NCBI GenBank assembly: GCA_964649675.1
Contig: CAZYPX010000002.1
Span: forward strand, 1-47,133
Source of the DNA: CAZVCG01 sp964649675
GTDB taxonomy: Bacteria; Pseudomonadota; Alphaproteobacteria; UBA9219
Direction of reading: 5' to 3'
DNA length: 47,133 nt
Positions 9,258-17,325 of the stretch are shown here, piece by piece. The translations under genes were made by a program, and so were the position numbers. The notes under the pieces were generated by a model. That model had not been told where the DNA came from, did not search any database, and saw only the letters and a list, made by a program, of their open reading frames with translations. Position 1 is the first letter of the stretch. Each line of letters starts with the position of its first letter.

Positions 9258-10378
9258 GACTGGATGCTCTGCGCAAGAGCAAGGTAGTGGTCTGCCATGA
9301 TGTCGATGGAAAAACGCCGATCAAGGTAATTTTGAACGGCGGCGCGGAACTTATCATCGGCAGGATTTTCGAGGGTTTCGAGGATGGCTTCGGCCAAGGC
9401 TTTGTCGTCATCGACGGGAACAAGGCTTCCAAACTGCCCGTCATCCAGAATTTCGCGCGGACCGGATGGGCAGTCGGTGCTGACAACTTTGATGCCTGCG
9501 GCCAACGCTTCGATAAGGACGTTGCCGAATCCCTCGGTCCGGGACGGCAATACGAAAACGTCGCCGTTCGCCATACATGAGACAGGGTTAGGCATATAAC
9601 CCGCCAGAACGGCATCGTTCTGGAGCCCAAGCCCATCGATCAGCTTCTGAAGCTTGGGGCGCTCTTCGCCTTCGCCGAAAAGGATAAGGCGCGAGGGTTT
9701 GGCGGCGCGGACGCGCGCAAAGGCTTTGATAAGCGTATCAAAGCCCTTTAAAGGGACGAGTCTTCCGCAACCAACGACGACCGGCAGCGTTTTGGAGGCG
9801 AGCCAAGGATGTGAAGTTGGTTCGACCGCGCGTTCTCGCAAGAGCGCAAGATCGAAACCGTTCAGGATGGTCTCAACGCGCATACGCGGCCCGACGGTAT
9901 GTTGCAGCGCGCGCCCGACCCCTGACGATACGGCTACAACGGCTTTGGCATAACGGTAGAAAAAGCCGATAAGCAGCCGTAGAAATTTTCTGCGGACGCT
10001 ATACTCCCCTAAAGCATAGGCGCTGATGTCAAAATGGATCGTGGGCACAATGTTTTTGTAGCCCGCCAACGCGCTCGCCACGATGCCGAGGAGAGACGGC
10101 TTTTCCATGACCCCGAACAGAACGGCAGGACGGGTTTGCTTCAGGTAGTGACGGAGAAATCGGATGGTTTTGAGAGGGTTTCGGGAATTAAGGCTCAACA
10201 AACGGACGCGGGGATCGATTTTCTGAACGAGGGCGTCATCCTTCAATTGCACAATAAGGTCAACAGAGATTCCCTTGGCCGCAAGCGCGTTAACCAGTTG
10301 GATCGTATAAAGTTCAGAACCATAGCCCCTTAGCAATTCAATCGCGAACACGGCTATGGGGCCTGAAAGTAATAGCAT
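9254..10378 (-). CDS. GT4-family glycosyltransferase
   Basis: Protein of 374 residues. The opening (ELLRGYGSELYTIQLVNALAAKG) and the donor domain (GCGRLVPLKGFDTLIKAFA near 198; PSRTEGFGNVLIEALAAG near 284-301 with E-x7-E) identify a GT4 enzyme close to those that build enterobacterial and rhizobial polysaccharides. It is the first gene of a two-gene minus-strand operon with the glycosidase. Its start is only about 24 bp from the first possible start of the divergent membrane gene, so its promoter must reach into that neighbour or the neighbour starts later. Confidence 0.88.
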   Translation of the reverse strand: MLLLSGPIAVFAIELLRGYGSELYTIQLVNALAAKGISVDLIVQLKDDALVQKIDPRVRLLSLNSRNPLKTIRFLRHYLKQTRPAVLFGVMEKPSLLGIVASALAGYKNIVPTIHFDISAYALGEYSVRRKFLRLLIGFFYRYAKAVVAVSSGVGRALQHTVGPRMRVETILNGFDLALLRERAVEPTSHPWLASKTLPVVVGCGRLVPLKGFDTLIKAFARVRAAKPSRLILFGEGEERPKLQKLIDGLGLQNDAVLAGYMPNPVSCMANGDVFVLPSRTEGFGNVLIEALAAGIKVVSTDCPSGPREILDDGQFGSLVPVDDDKALAEAILETLENPADDKFRAAVQNYLDRRFSIDIMADHYLALAQSIQS

Positions 10379-10402
10379 GTCGGCTTTTAACCTTTTTTGA
10401 CG

Positions 10403-11509
10403 ATGAGCGTTCGTTTAATAAGCATTAAGGAACGGGCAAAGCAACAGCGTTCGCAGGCGATTTCTATGAGAATTTCGACCCCTGACAGAGATATCGTGCG
10501 CATCTACGCTTTTGCGTGGGTGCTGGGCTATCTGGCGGTTTATTTCGTGTTTCGGGGCCTGTTACCTGAAAAAGCTTTGGTCGATGCCGCGTATATTCAG
10601 GAAGTCATCCAAGGCCTCAACAAAGGCGGCGCGCCCTCGCAGGGATACGCCTTTATGGTTGAGGTCTTCAGCTTGCTCCCGCAGCCTGTCGTGATGGCTT
10701 TGGTGGGATGTCTCAATGCGTTTTTCCTTTACCGTATCGTGATGTGTCTTGGAACGTTTCGCGGCATGCTTTTGGCGCCGTTGGTTTTAGTCCCGTTCAT
10801 CGCCCTCAATCTTCAAGCGCCGACCAAGGAGACGCTTGTGGTGTTGATGGCTTTTTTGTTGTGGAAATACGCGCTCGGCGCGCGAAGTGAATCCAAATCG
10901 GTCGTTGTGATCACAGTCGTTTACGCGCTCTATGGCCTTATGGTGCGCGATTATTATCTTCTCATTCTTGGCGTTTTTCTGTGGTTTTATGTCATGATCA
11001 AATCGCCGATCTTGTTGCGAGCGGTTTATGTCCTGCCCCTTATCGCCGCAATGCTGGTTATGCCGGAAAAAGGTTATATGTTGCTCGGCAACGCGCGCAA
11101 CGAGGTGAATTTTTTGGTCGATTTCGGGAGCAGTTCGGAGGTTCGCACCTATTTTCTCAATCCGTTTCCGTCCGACAATATGGCGCATTTTATCGGCAAC
11201 TATCTTTACGCTTTTATAATGCTTAATTTCCCCTTTCTTAAGGCGATAACGGCCAAGGAAGCCGTTTTGTTCGCGAATGTGGCTGTCTATGGGGCGCTCA
11301 TGGTCGTTGGTTTGCGCCGCTTGCAGGGGCCTCAGCGCCTTTTGCCGCTTCTGTTTTTGTCACATGTCGCCGTGCTGACGATCTTCGAGCCTGACTACGG
11401 CAGCTATTTCCGTCATTTCAGCAGCGTGCTGTTTTATTTGGCGTCTCCCCTTATATATCTTGAAAGCCGTCGCGCCGAGTTTCTCCGCGCGCGCGTGGCG
11501 GAGGCCTAA
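10403..11509 (+). CDS. polytopic membrane protein, O-antigen/EPS polymerase-like (Wzy)
   Basis: Protein of 368 residues with about ten predicted membrane helices and a larger loop in the second half (roughly 220-265, NARNEVNFLVDFGSSSEVR and on). I see no decisive motif; Wzy polymerases are recognised by topology and by their place beside Wzx and glycosyltransferases, as here. It would join repeat units in the periplasm. The ATG at 10403 lacks a ribosome site. The ATG at 10466 (MRISTPDRD) gives a 348-residue protein and leaves room for promoters of the divergent gene, and is a serious alternative. The next gene follows after 5 bp. Confidence 0.6.
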   Translation: MSVRLISIKERAKQQRSQAISMRISTPDRDIVRIYAFAWVLGYLAVYFVFRGLLPEKALVDAAYIQEVIQGLNKGGAPSQGYAFMVEVFSLLPQPVVMALVGCLNAFFLYRIVMCLGTFRGMLLAPLVLVPFIALNLQAPTKETLVVLMAFLLWKYALGARSESKSVVVITVVYALYGLMVRDYYLLILGVFLWFYVMIKSPILLRAVYVLPLIAAMLVMPEKGYMLLGNARNEVNFLVDFGSSSEVRTYFLNPFPSDNMAHFIGNYLYAFIMLNFPFLKAITAKEAVLFANVAVYGALMVVGLRRLQGPQRLLPLLFLSHVAVLTIFEPDYGSYFRHFSSVLFYLASPLIYLESRRAEFLRARVAEA

Positions 11510-11514
11510 GGCTC

Positions 11515-12273
11515 ATGCGTTCTGACTGGCAAATTGTTTTGCGTACATGGGTGGTCAAGGCCTCATGGAGACTTCTCGCTTTGTTGGCGCGCGATACGTT
11601 TCCTGCGCGGATCGAAGGACCCTGTCTCGTTCTTGCGCCGCATCCCGACGATGAGACCTTGGGGTGTGGCGCCTCGATCGCGCAAATGCGCAAGGCGGGC
11701 CGCCGTGTGCGCGTTGTTGCGGTGACGGACGGCCGCGCATCCGAAGAAAAGGGCGGCTGGACACAGGAGTCCTTGCCCGCGCGGCGCAAGCAGGAAATGC
11801 TTGAGGCGTGTGCAAGGTTGGGCGTGCCAAAGGAAGATGTCGCTTTTCTTGGCTATCCGGACAGGGAAGCCGGAGATCACATTAGATCCATCCGTGAAGA
11901 TCTTTTAAGGGAAATACGGAGATTTCAGCCGGTTCAAGTCCTTTCTCCGGCGGGTTGCGACAGCAACGGCGATCACAGGGCTGTGGCCGCCGCCTTTGCC
12001 GAGGCCATGGCTGTCGACGGACGGCGGATGCTCGTGCATGAATACGTCATTTGGTTTGCGCCCCTTGGTTTTTTCACGCGCATGCTACCCCTGACGTTGG
12101 CGGGAAAGATGCGCCGTGTGGCGACCCGGCCAGAGCACGACGTGAAAAAGAAAGCCTTCGATGCGCACGCCTCGCAATATGGCGGTTACGAAGACGCAAG
12201 ACATATGCGTCAGAAATTGTGGTCTCGGTTCTTCAGGCCTTATGAAATGTTTATCGAAAGGCGGAAAGCGTGA
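11515..12273 (+). CDS. PIG-L/LmbE-family deacetylase
   Basis: Protein of 252 residues. The zinc-binding motif is plain: APHPDDETLGCG (H43, D45, D46). A second conserved stretch CDSNGDHRAV (about 147-156) gives the third zinc ligand histidine. The family removes N-acetyl groups from GlcNAc-type sugars. Here it probably deacetylates an amino sugar of the repeat unit or a lipid-linked precursor; this is inference. The N-terminal hydrophobic stretch (about 7-25) may tether it to the membrane. It sits between the Wzy-like and Wzx-like genes, with 5 bp before it and a 4-bp overlap after it. Confidence 0.85.
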   Translation: MRSDWQIVLRTWVVKASWRLLALLARDTFPARIEGPCLVLAPHPDDETLGCGASIAQMRKAGRRVRVVAVTDGRASEEKGGWTQESLPARRKQEMLEACARLGVPKEDVAFLGYPDREAGDHIRSIREDLLREIRRFQPVQVLSPAGCDSNGDHRAVAAAFAEAMAVDGRRMLVHEYVIWFAPLGFFTRMLPLTLAGKMRRVATRPEHDVKKKAFDAHASQYGGYEDARHMRQKLWSRFFRPYEMFIERRKA

Positions 12274-13550
12274 AGAAGAAAGCGGGAATCATGAAAAAAG
12301 AGTCAGCCCGCTTTTTGGGTCAGGCGGTAAGCGTTGTGCTGCGATCCTTTTCTTTGGCGGCGAAAATGGGTTTGACGCTGTATATGGGGCGTTACTTAGG
12401 GTTGGCCGATCTTGGCGTTTATGGGCTTGTTTTCGGCGCCGTGATGATCCTCAACGGCGCGTTAGGCGTGCGGCTTGATTACATAGTCGCCCGGGATATT
12501 GTCGGACGCCAACCTCTCGATGCTCTTGGCAAGATGCGCGACCAAACCATTTTCATGCTGCTCAACTATCTTCTTTTGGCGTTTATCATGAAGATGGTTG
12601 CGTTGATGGGGACGTTTGATGTCGCGGAAGACATCCTTGTTTACATTTTCGTGCTTTCGACGGTGGAAAATTTGGCGTCGGCGGTGCACGTTAACATGAC
12701 GTCGCTTGGGCGGCCTGTTCTTGCGAATTTTCTTTATTTTATACGTTCGTCGTCATGGGTTTTTCCGGTCGTGTTGCTGGGGCTTGCTTTTCCTGACTAC
12801 CGAAATGTCGGCGTAGTCTTCAAATGCTGGATTCTCGGCGTAACGGCGAGCTTGGTTCTGGCCGTGTGGTTTTGGCGCGTGCTTCCGTGGCGTGAGACGT
12901 GGGACAAGCCTATCCACTGGGGATGGGTGAAGTCGGGGTTGCGAAAAAGCTTCTATATATGGCTCGGCACGTTGGGCTTGTCGGCTGGCATGTATGTTGA
13001 CCGTTTCATTGTAATGAAATTCCTCGGTATCGAGGCGGTGGGCGTTGCGACGTTTTATCTTTCCTTTATTTTCGCAATTCTGACATTGGTGCACAGCGGC
13101 GTTTTGTCGTTTTCCTATCCCCGCCTTATTGAAATGCACAGGCAGAGCGACACCGAAGGTTTTTGGAAAGAAGTCCGGCAGGCGGGATTGCATACGGCCA
13201 TTTTCGCGGCGGCCGTCGCGATTGGCGTCGGTTTTGGCGTTCCGATGCTGGGCCACCTTCTCGGCAGGCCCGAACTGGTGTCGGAAAGCAGAGCCTTATG
13301 GCTTATGCTTGCGGGCACATGGATCCGCGCAAACACGGAAACCCTTTATTGGGTGCTTTTTGCCCGTCATCAGGATAAATCTCTTTGGCTTGGCAATCTC
13401 CTGTTCTTGCTTCCTGCGGTTGGGTGTACGGCCGTTTTTGTCCCTGTATTTGGTCTGGAGGGCATTGGATACGGGGCGATTGTTGCCTCATTGTTCCTGC
13501 TGGTTTGGCGCGGATGGAGCGTATTGAGGCCACCTGTTCAGGCCCGATGA
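12270..13550 (+). CDS. polysaccharide flippase (Wzx/MATE-like)
   Basis: Protein of 426 residues with about 12 membrane helices. The opening FLGQAVSVVLRSFSLAAKMGLTL matches polysaccharide biosynthesis membrane proteins of the MOP exporter superfamily. It should flip lipid-linked repeat units from the cytosolic to the periplasmic face. The start given is GTG overlapping the previous stop (GTGA). An ATG at 12291 (MKKESARFLG) is an alternative that costs only seven residues. The following 160 bp are very AT-rich and separate it from the next gene. Confidence 0.82.
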   Translation: MKKKAGIMKKESARFLGQAVSVVLRSFSLAAKMGLTLYMGRYLGLADLGVYGLVFGAVMILNGALGVRLDYIVARDIVGRQPLDALGKMRDQTIFMLLNYLLLAFIMKMVALMGTFDVAEDILVYIFVLSTVENLASAVHVNMTSLGRPVLANFLYFIRSSSWVFPVVLLGLAFPDYRNVGVVFKCWILGVTASLVLAVWFWRVLPWRETWDKPIHWGWVKSGLRKSFYIWLGTLGLSAGMYVDRFIVMKFLGIEAVGVATFYLSFIFAILTLVHSGVLSFSYPRLIEMHRQSDTEGFWKEVRQAGLHTAIFAAAVAIGVGFGVPMLGHLLGRPELVSESRALWLMLAGTWIRANTETLYWVLFARHQDKSLWLGNLLFLLPAVGCTAVFVPVFGLEGIGYGAIVASLFLLVWRGWSVLRPPVQAR

Positions 13551-13713
13551 AAAAAAGTTGTTTGAAAATAATTAAGGAATGAAAGTAATAGCGTAAAAAC
13601 AGCGAAAAAGCTCGATTGCTAAAATTTAGCATAAAATGCAAAATATCTAATTATATCAATAATTAAGCGGCCATTATCCGCAAAGATGTACGCTGAAATC
13701 ATTACGAAAGATC

Positions 13714-14247
13714 GTGGTGATTTCCGTGTTAAAGCTATTTTACTTTCTTTGTTTTCTTATATTTTCTTTTCCCTTTGCTTTCTCTGCCAAGGCTCAGGTT
13801 GAGGACGGCGTGCGCATTGAGCCTGCTTTTGTGGTCCCGCTTATGCAGTGGGTGGAAAGGGAAATGGGCACGACGACGCCCATTATGCCCGAGGTTATTG
13901 CCAGCCGAAGCCAGTTTTTTAACATTCTTGGGGGTATGGCTGCCCGGGTTGCTGGTCGGCCCCAGGCTCTTTACAAAGCCGGCAAAATCTATCTGAACAG
14001 TGACCGTTGGGATCCCGAAGATCCTATGCAGGTGAGCCTTTTGGTGCACGAACTTGTGCACCACGCCCAGTACTTTTCCCGTGGGAAATGGCCTTGCTCC
14101 AACGCCAAAGAAGAGCAAGCTTATACGCTTCAAAACAAATGGCTGGAAATGAACGGCTATGCTCCGTTCGTAAACGTGGCGTGGATCAAGCGAGTCTCCA
14201 GCTGTCCTGATCTTGGGGCTACGGCACAATTGGCTCAGTCCAATTAA
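13714..14247 (+). CDS. secreted HExxH putative metalloprotease
   Basis: Protein of 177 residues. A signal peptide is clear (hydrophobic 5-22, cleavage near AKA-Q at 25-28). The mature part contains HELVHH (H112, E113, H116), the zinc-protease motif, with glutamates at 133-134 in KEEQAY as possible third ligands. Two cysteines (128 and 168) could form a disulfide. This resembles the DUF6647-type small secreted proteins, but I do not recognise a named enzyme. Starts are GTG at 13714, 13717 or 13726; I give the first. Its position beside EPS export genes suggests a periplasmic job, unproven. Confidence 0.65.
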   Translation: MVISVLKLFYFLCFLIFSFPFAFSAKAQVEDGVRIEPAFVVPLMQWVEREMGTTTPIMPEVIASRSQFFNILGGMAARVAGRPQALYKAGKIYLNSDRWDPEDPMQVSLLVHELVHHAQYFSRGKWPCSNAKEEQAYTLQNKWLEMNGYAPFVNVAWIKRVSSCPDLGATAQLAQSN

Positions 14248-14274
14248 CCTAACGTGTTCTTTTAGGCTAACCAG

Positions 14275-14306
14275 AAAGGCGCCCGATAACTCACGGACGC
14301 CTTTTT
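14275..14306 (+). terminator. rho-independent terminator
   Basis: AAAGGCG, a 16-base loop, CGCCTTT, then TT-C-TT. It lies 28 bp after the HExxH gene. The rest of the 270-bp gap up to 14518 holds no gene that I can see; it should contain the promoter of the following export operon. Confidence 0.7.
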
Positions 14307-14517
14307 CTTCGCTCCGCGTTATTACGGCGAGCAGGGGCGTTAACTATATCAAAACAGCATCACATGTTGGTTAATGCACAAATTCCTTGAGAATCAGGGT
14401 TGCGCTCCCGTGAAAACAATGAAAAGACATGGACGAAAGCTTTGCCGTTTCGTATAGGTTACAAGTCTGAGGTAGCCTGATTAAGGGGCTTGGCCGTTAT
14501 TTTTTTCGGGGGATCAT

Positions 14518-15156
14518 ATGCGTCGATTTCACAAAAGTTTATTTATCCTTGGCGTTGTTTTGTCGTTAAGCGCGCCTGTTCAGGCGGCCACGGTCGCTGA
14601 CCGAATTGTCACGGCCATCGCAAACAACGATTATGCGCAAGTGCAGACGCTTGTAAGGTCAAACCCGAACATGACGGGAGCGGCGACAGACTCGCTGCTC
14701 AAGAAGGTTCTTGGGAACGTTGTCGACAAGCCGCAGGGCGCCGCGCGCAGCATGACGACGGCGTCCGTGATCGCGCCGGGCATTACGCCGACTGACGCCA
14801 AGCCTGTTGCGGAAAATCTTCGCAAGCTTGTCAAGCTGATTGCCGACAAGCAATTGCTGATTTGCAATCCCGAAGCGCAGGCGAATGTGGGCGATGTTCA
14901 AGCGGCGATGGATCCGCGCAAGATCGAAGACGCGAAAGCTGTCGCGTCCATTCTGGATTCTGCGGAAGATATCGCCAAGACCCCGGCCATCGTGGCCGTT
15001 GATCCGAAGCTCTTCGCTGATATTGATGCACAGCGTTCGCAGTGCCAGACGGGAGACGATGCTCTTTTGGCCCAAAGCCCGGGGTTCCGTCCTCAACGTT
15101 TTCCTCACAACATAAAACCTGTTCCTCCGCCTATCAATCCGGCAAGCCCGGACTGA
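14518..15156 (+). CDS. periplasmic protein of unknown function
   Basis: Protein of 212 residues with a clear signal peptide (FILGVVLSLSAPVQA, cleavage after about residue 23). The mature part is mostly helical: an ankyrin-like first helix pair (IVTAIANNDYAQVQTLVRSNP), a middle with two cysteines (about 115 and 177) and a proline-rich tail. I do not recognise a family. A GGGGGATC ribosome site precedes the ATG. It starts the run leading to the barrel, OPX and kinase genes, so a role in export is a guess from context. Confidence 0.7.
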   Translation: MRRFHKSLFILGVVLSLSAPVQAATVADRIVTAIANNDYAQVQTLVRSNPNMTGAATDSLLKKVLGNVVDKPQGAARSMTTASVIAPGITPTDAKPVAENLRKLVKLIADKQLLICNPEAQANVGDVQAAMDPRKIEDAKAVASILDSAEDIAKTPAIVAVDPKLFADIDAQRSQCQTGDDALLAQSPGFRPQRFPHNIKPVPPPINPASPD

Positions 15157-15234
15157 GGTCGGGGTAAAGTTGTCTTTCGAGGGGAAGCAGGATAGTCCTT
15201 CAACAATAGCGCGTTCAAGAATCAGGAGATGCAC

Positions 15235-16557
15235 ATGAAAGTCGTAAATAGTCAGGTTAAGGGAGCCTTGTGGGGCGTATTGCTTGCGACGACGGCGCTG
15301 TCCAGCGCTTATGCTTATGGTCCCGAGGGCATGTTTGGCGGTCGTCTCAATCCCGACAATACGATTGTTCTGAGCAATCCTGTTCAAGTGGAGGCTCGTC
15401 CCATGCGGGCGCAGTCGGTCCTGCAACATCCGCGTCCCGAGTATGACCCTGTTCCCGTAACGGTGCGTTCGTTCGACGTGTACCCGTCCGTTGAGGCCGG
15501 TTATGCCTACGACTCGAATATTTTTGCCACGCGCAACGACAAGAAGGACGATCATATCATTTCCTTGCGTCCTGCTGTCAGCGCGTTTTCGAACTGGAAT
15601 CGTCATGCTTTTGCCGCCACGGCTTTCGGCGACCTGAACTTTTACACGGGCAATTCGAACGAGGACATTTCGAATTTCGTGACAGGGTTGCAAGGGCGTT
15701 ACGACATCATGAGCGAAACATGGCTGTCCGGCCGGTTGGGTTATCAGCACCTGTCCGAACCGCGTTCGTCGCCCAATGACGCCGGCGGCAGCGAGCCCAC
15801 GACGTTTAACGTCGCCAAGGGCGGCCTTACCGCCTATCGCGGCGTTGGCAAAGTGAAGGTGGAAGGCGAATACGATTTGACCCGCTTTTTCTACAACGAT
15901 ACGCCTTCGCCGGTTGGTCTCATTGACCAAAGCCTGCGTGATCGCACGTATCATGAGTTGGGCGGCAAGGTCGTGTATGACTTGACGGCCAACTTCAAGC
16001 CTTACATCAAGACGGTTTATAACTGGCGCGTTTACGACAACAACCATCCGCGCCAATCCCAAGGCTATTACGCCGTCGCCGGAACCACGGCGGATTTTGG
16101 CGGTATTACGTCGCTTGACGCTTACGTTGGTTGGATGTCGCAAGACTACGCAAACTTCGGAACGAACGAAATCAATGACGGCGTTAAATTCGGCGGCCGC
16201 TTTGAATGGAACGTTACCGGCCTGACGTCTCTTGTTCTTGAGGCGAGCCGCACAATTGAAGAAACGACGCTTGATGGCTTCAACAGCTACAAGGCCACGG
16301 GCGGTTCGGCGACCCTGACGCATGAACTGCGTCGTAATATCCTTGTTGAAGGTAACTTTGCCTTTACGCGCGACGATTACAACGGGATCGGCGAGCGCTC
16401 TGACGACAATGTCGCGGCAGGGACTGGCGTGCGTTATCTGATCAACCGCAATTTCTACACGGATCTTTTGTACGGTTGGAACAAGCGTATGGGCGACGAT
16501 TCGGCTTCCGATTACAGCCGTCATATCGTGTCCTTGCGTCTGGGTGCCCATTTATAA
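15235..16557 (+). CDS. outer-membrane beta-barrel protein of the EPS export operon
   Basis: Protein of 440 residues. The start at 15235 is chosen over the ATG at 15229 because AGGAG then has a six-base spacer. A signal peptide ends near SSAYAYG. The rest is alternating short strands rich in aromatic residues and glycine, with motifs such as VEAGYAYDSNIFATRNDKK and a terminal strand VSLRLGAHL. This is the pattern of BBP2-type outer-membrane barrels found next to Wza-like genes in alphaproteobacterial EPS loci. It probably forms the outer-membrane exit or anchors the export complex. A long antisense frame covers it but has no support. Confidence 0.8.
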   Translation: MKVVNSQVKGALWGVLLATTALSSAYAYGPEGMFGGRLNPDNTIVLSNPVQVEARPMRAQSVLQHPRPEYDPVPVTVRSFDVYPSVEAGYAYDSNIFATRNDKKDDHIISLRPAVSAFSNWNRHAFAATAFGDLNFYTGNSNEDISNFVTGLQGRYDIMSETWLSGRLGYQHLSEPRSSPNDAGGSEPTTFNVAKGGLTAYRGVGKVKVEGEYDLTRFFYNDTPSPVGLIDQSLRDRTYHELGGKVVYDLTANFKPYIKTVYNWRVYDNNHPRQSQGYYAVAGTTADFGGITSLDAYVGWMSQDYANFGTNEINDGVKFGGRFEWNVTGLTSLVLEASRTIEETTLDGFNSYKATGGSATLTHELRRNILVEGNFAFTRDDYNGIGERSDDNVAAGTGVRYLINRNFYTDLLYGWNKRMGDDSASDYSRHIVSLRLGAHL

Positions 16558-16607
16558 CGTTGCGGTGCGCCAATCGTCGCCCTTATAGAGGAAAAAAGGG
16601 GTAGGGT

Positions 16608-17240
16608 ATGAAGGCGAGGTTTTTGGCGGCTTTATTCGTTGGTCTCTGCGTTATTGCGGTGATGGGGACGGCGTGCGCCCAATCACCGCGTGCGCGTTAT
16701 ATGCCCCAACAGCACCAAGGCGAGTCTCCGGCTGAAGTGCCCCAACAAGGGCTTGTCGTCTTGGCGGATCCATCTTCGGTAAAAGAGTATGTTCTGGGCG
16801 TAGGCGACCGCTTGCGGCTCACGGTTTATGGAGAAGACGACCTGTCCGGCGATTACGAGGTCAACAGCACAGGTGTCGTTGCGCTTCCGTTGATCGGGAA
16901 TATTCAGGCCGCTCAATTGACGGTACGGGCGTTTGAGGACACCGTGCGCACAAAGCTGGCATCGGGTTATCTTCGCGATCCGCGCGTTAGCGTTCAGGTA
17001 TCGAACTATCGCCCGTTCTTTATTTTAGGCGAGGTGGCCAAACCGGGAAGTTATCCCTATGTCAACGGCATGAACGTATTGAACGCCGTAGCCATGGCGG
17101 GGGGCTATACTTACCGTGCCGACAAGGGGGATATAGTTATCGTTCACGCCAACGACCCTTCGAAAAAAGAGGTTAAAGCGCGCGAAGATGCCCCTGTAAT
17201 GCCTGGAGACGTTGTTCGCGTTCCGGAAAGGTTTTTTTAA
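16608..17240 (+). CDS. polysaccharide export protein (OPX/Wza family)
   Basis: Protein of 210 residues. A signal peptide (FLAALFVGLCVIAVMGTACA) ends at a possible lipobox (TACA), so it may be a lipoprotein. The polysaccharide export domain follows (YVLGVGDRLRLTVYGEDDL, about 61-79), then one SLBB domain (YRPFFILGEVAKPGSYPY, about 129-146; and GDVVRVPERFF at the end). It is shorter than E. coli Wza and lacks the C-terminal outer-membrane helix, so the barrel encoded just upstream probably supplies the exit. The gap to the Wzz kinase is about 85 bp. Confidence 0.9.
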   Translation: MKARFLAALFVGLCVIAVMGTACAQSPRARYMPQQHQGESPAEVPQQGLVVLADPSSVKEYVLGVGDRLRLTVYGEDDLSGDYEVNSTGVVALPLIGNIQAAQLTVRAFEDTVRTKLASGYLRDPRVSVQVSNYRPFFILGEVAKPGSYPYVNGMNVLNAVAMAGGYTYRADKGDIVIVHANDPSKKEVKAREDAPVMPGDVVRVPERFF

Positions 17241-17325
17241 AGTAAGCATTGTTTAACGCTTTTTTCGTTTTTTTTAAGAGGGACGGTTTATATTTTTAAG
17301 GCCATATTGAAAGGAAAACACCTCT

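Noticed and set aside
8325..9287. Plus-strand frame of 320 residues opposite the glycosidase
   Set aside because: The catalytic glutamates and signal peptide are on the minus strand; the plus frame is a shadow.
10397..10402. TTG start for the Wzy-like gene
   Set aside because: ATG follows two codons later, no ribosome site favours TTG, and an ATG at 10466 may be better still.
14659..16551. Antisense frame of 630 residues across the periplasmic protein and barrel genes
   Set aside because: It is low in family-like text and very arginine-rich. The sense strand has signal peptides, ribosome sites and a barrel pattern. Long antisense frames are common opposite well-coded genes.
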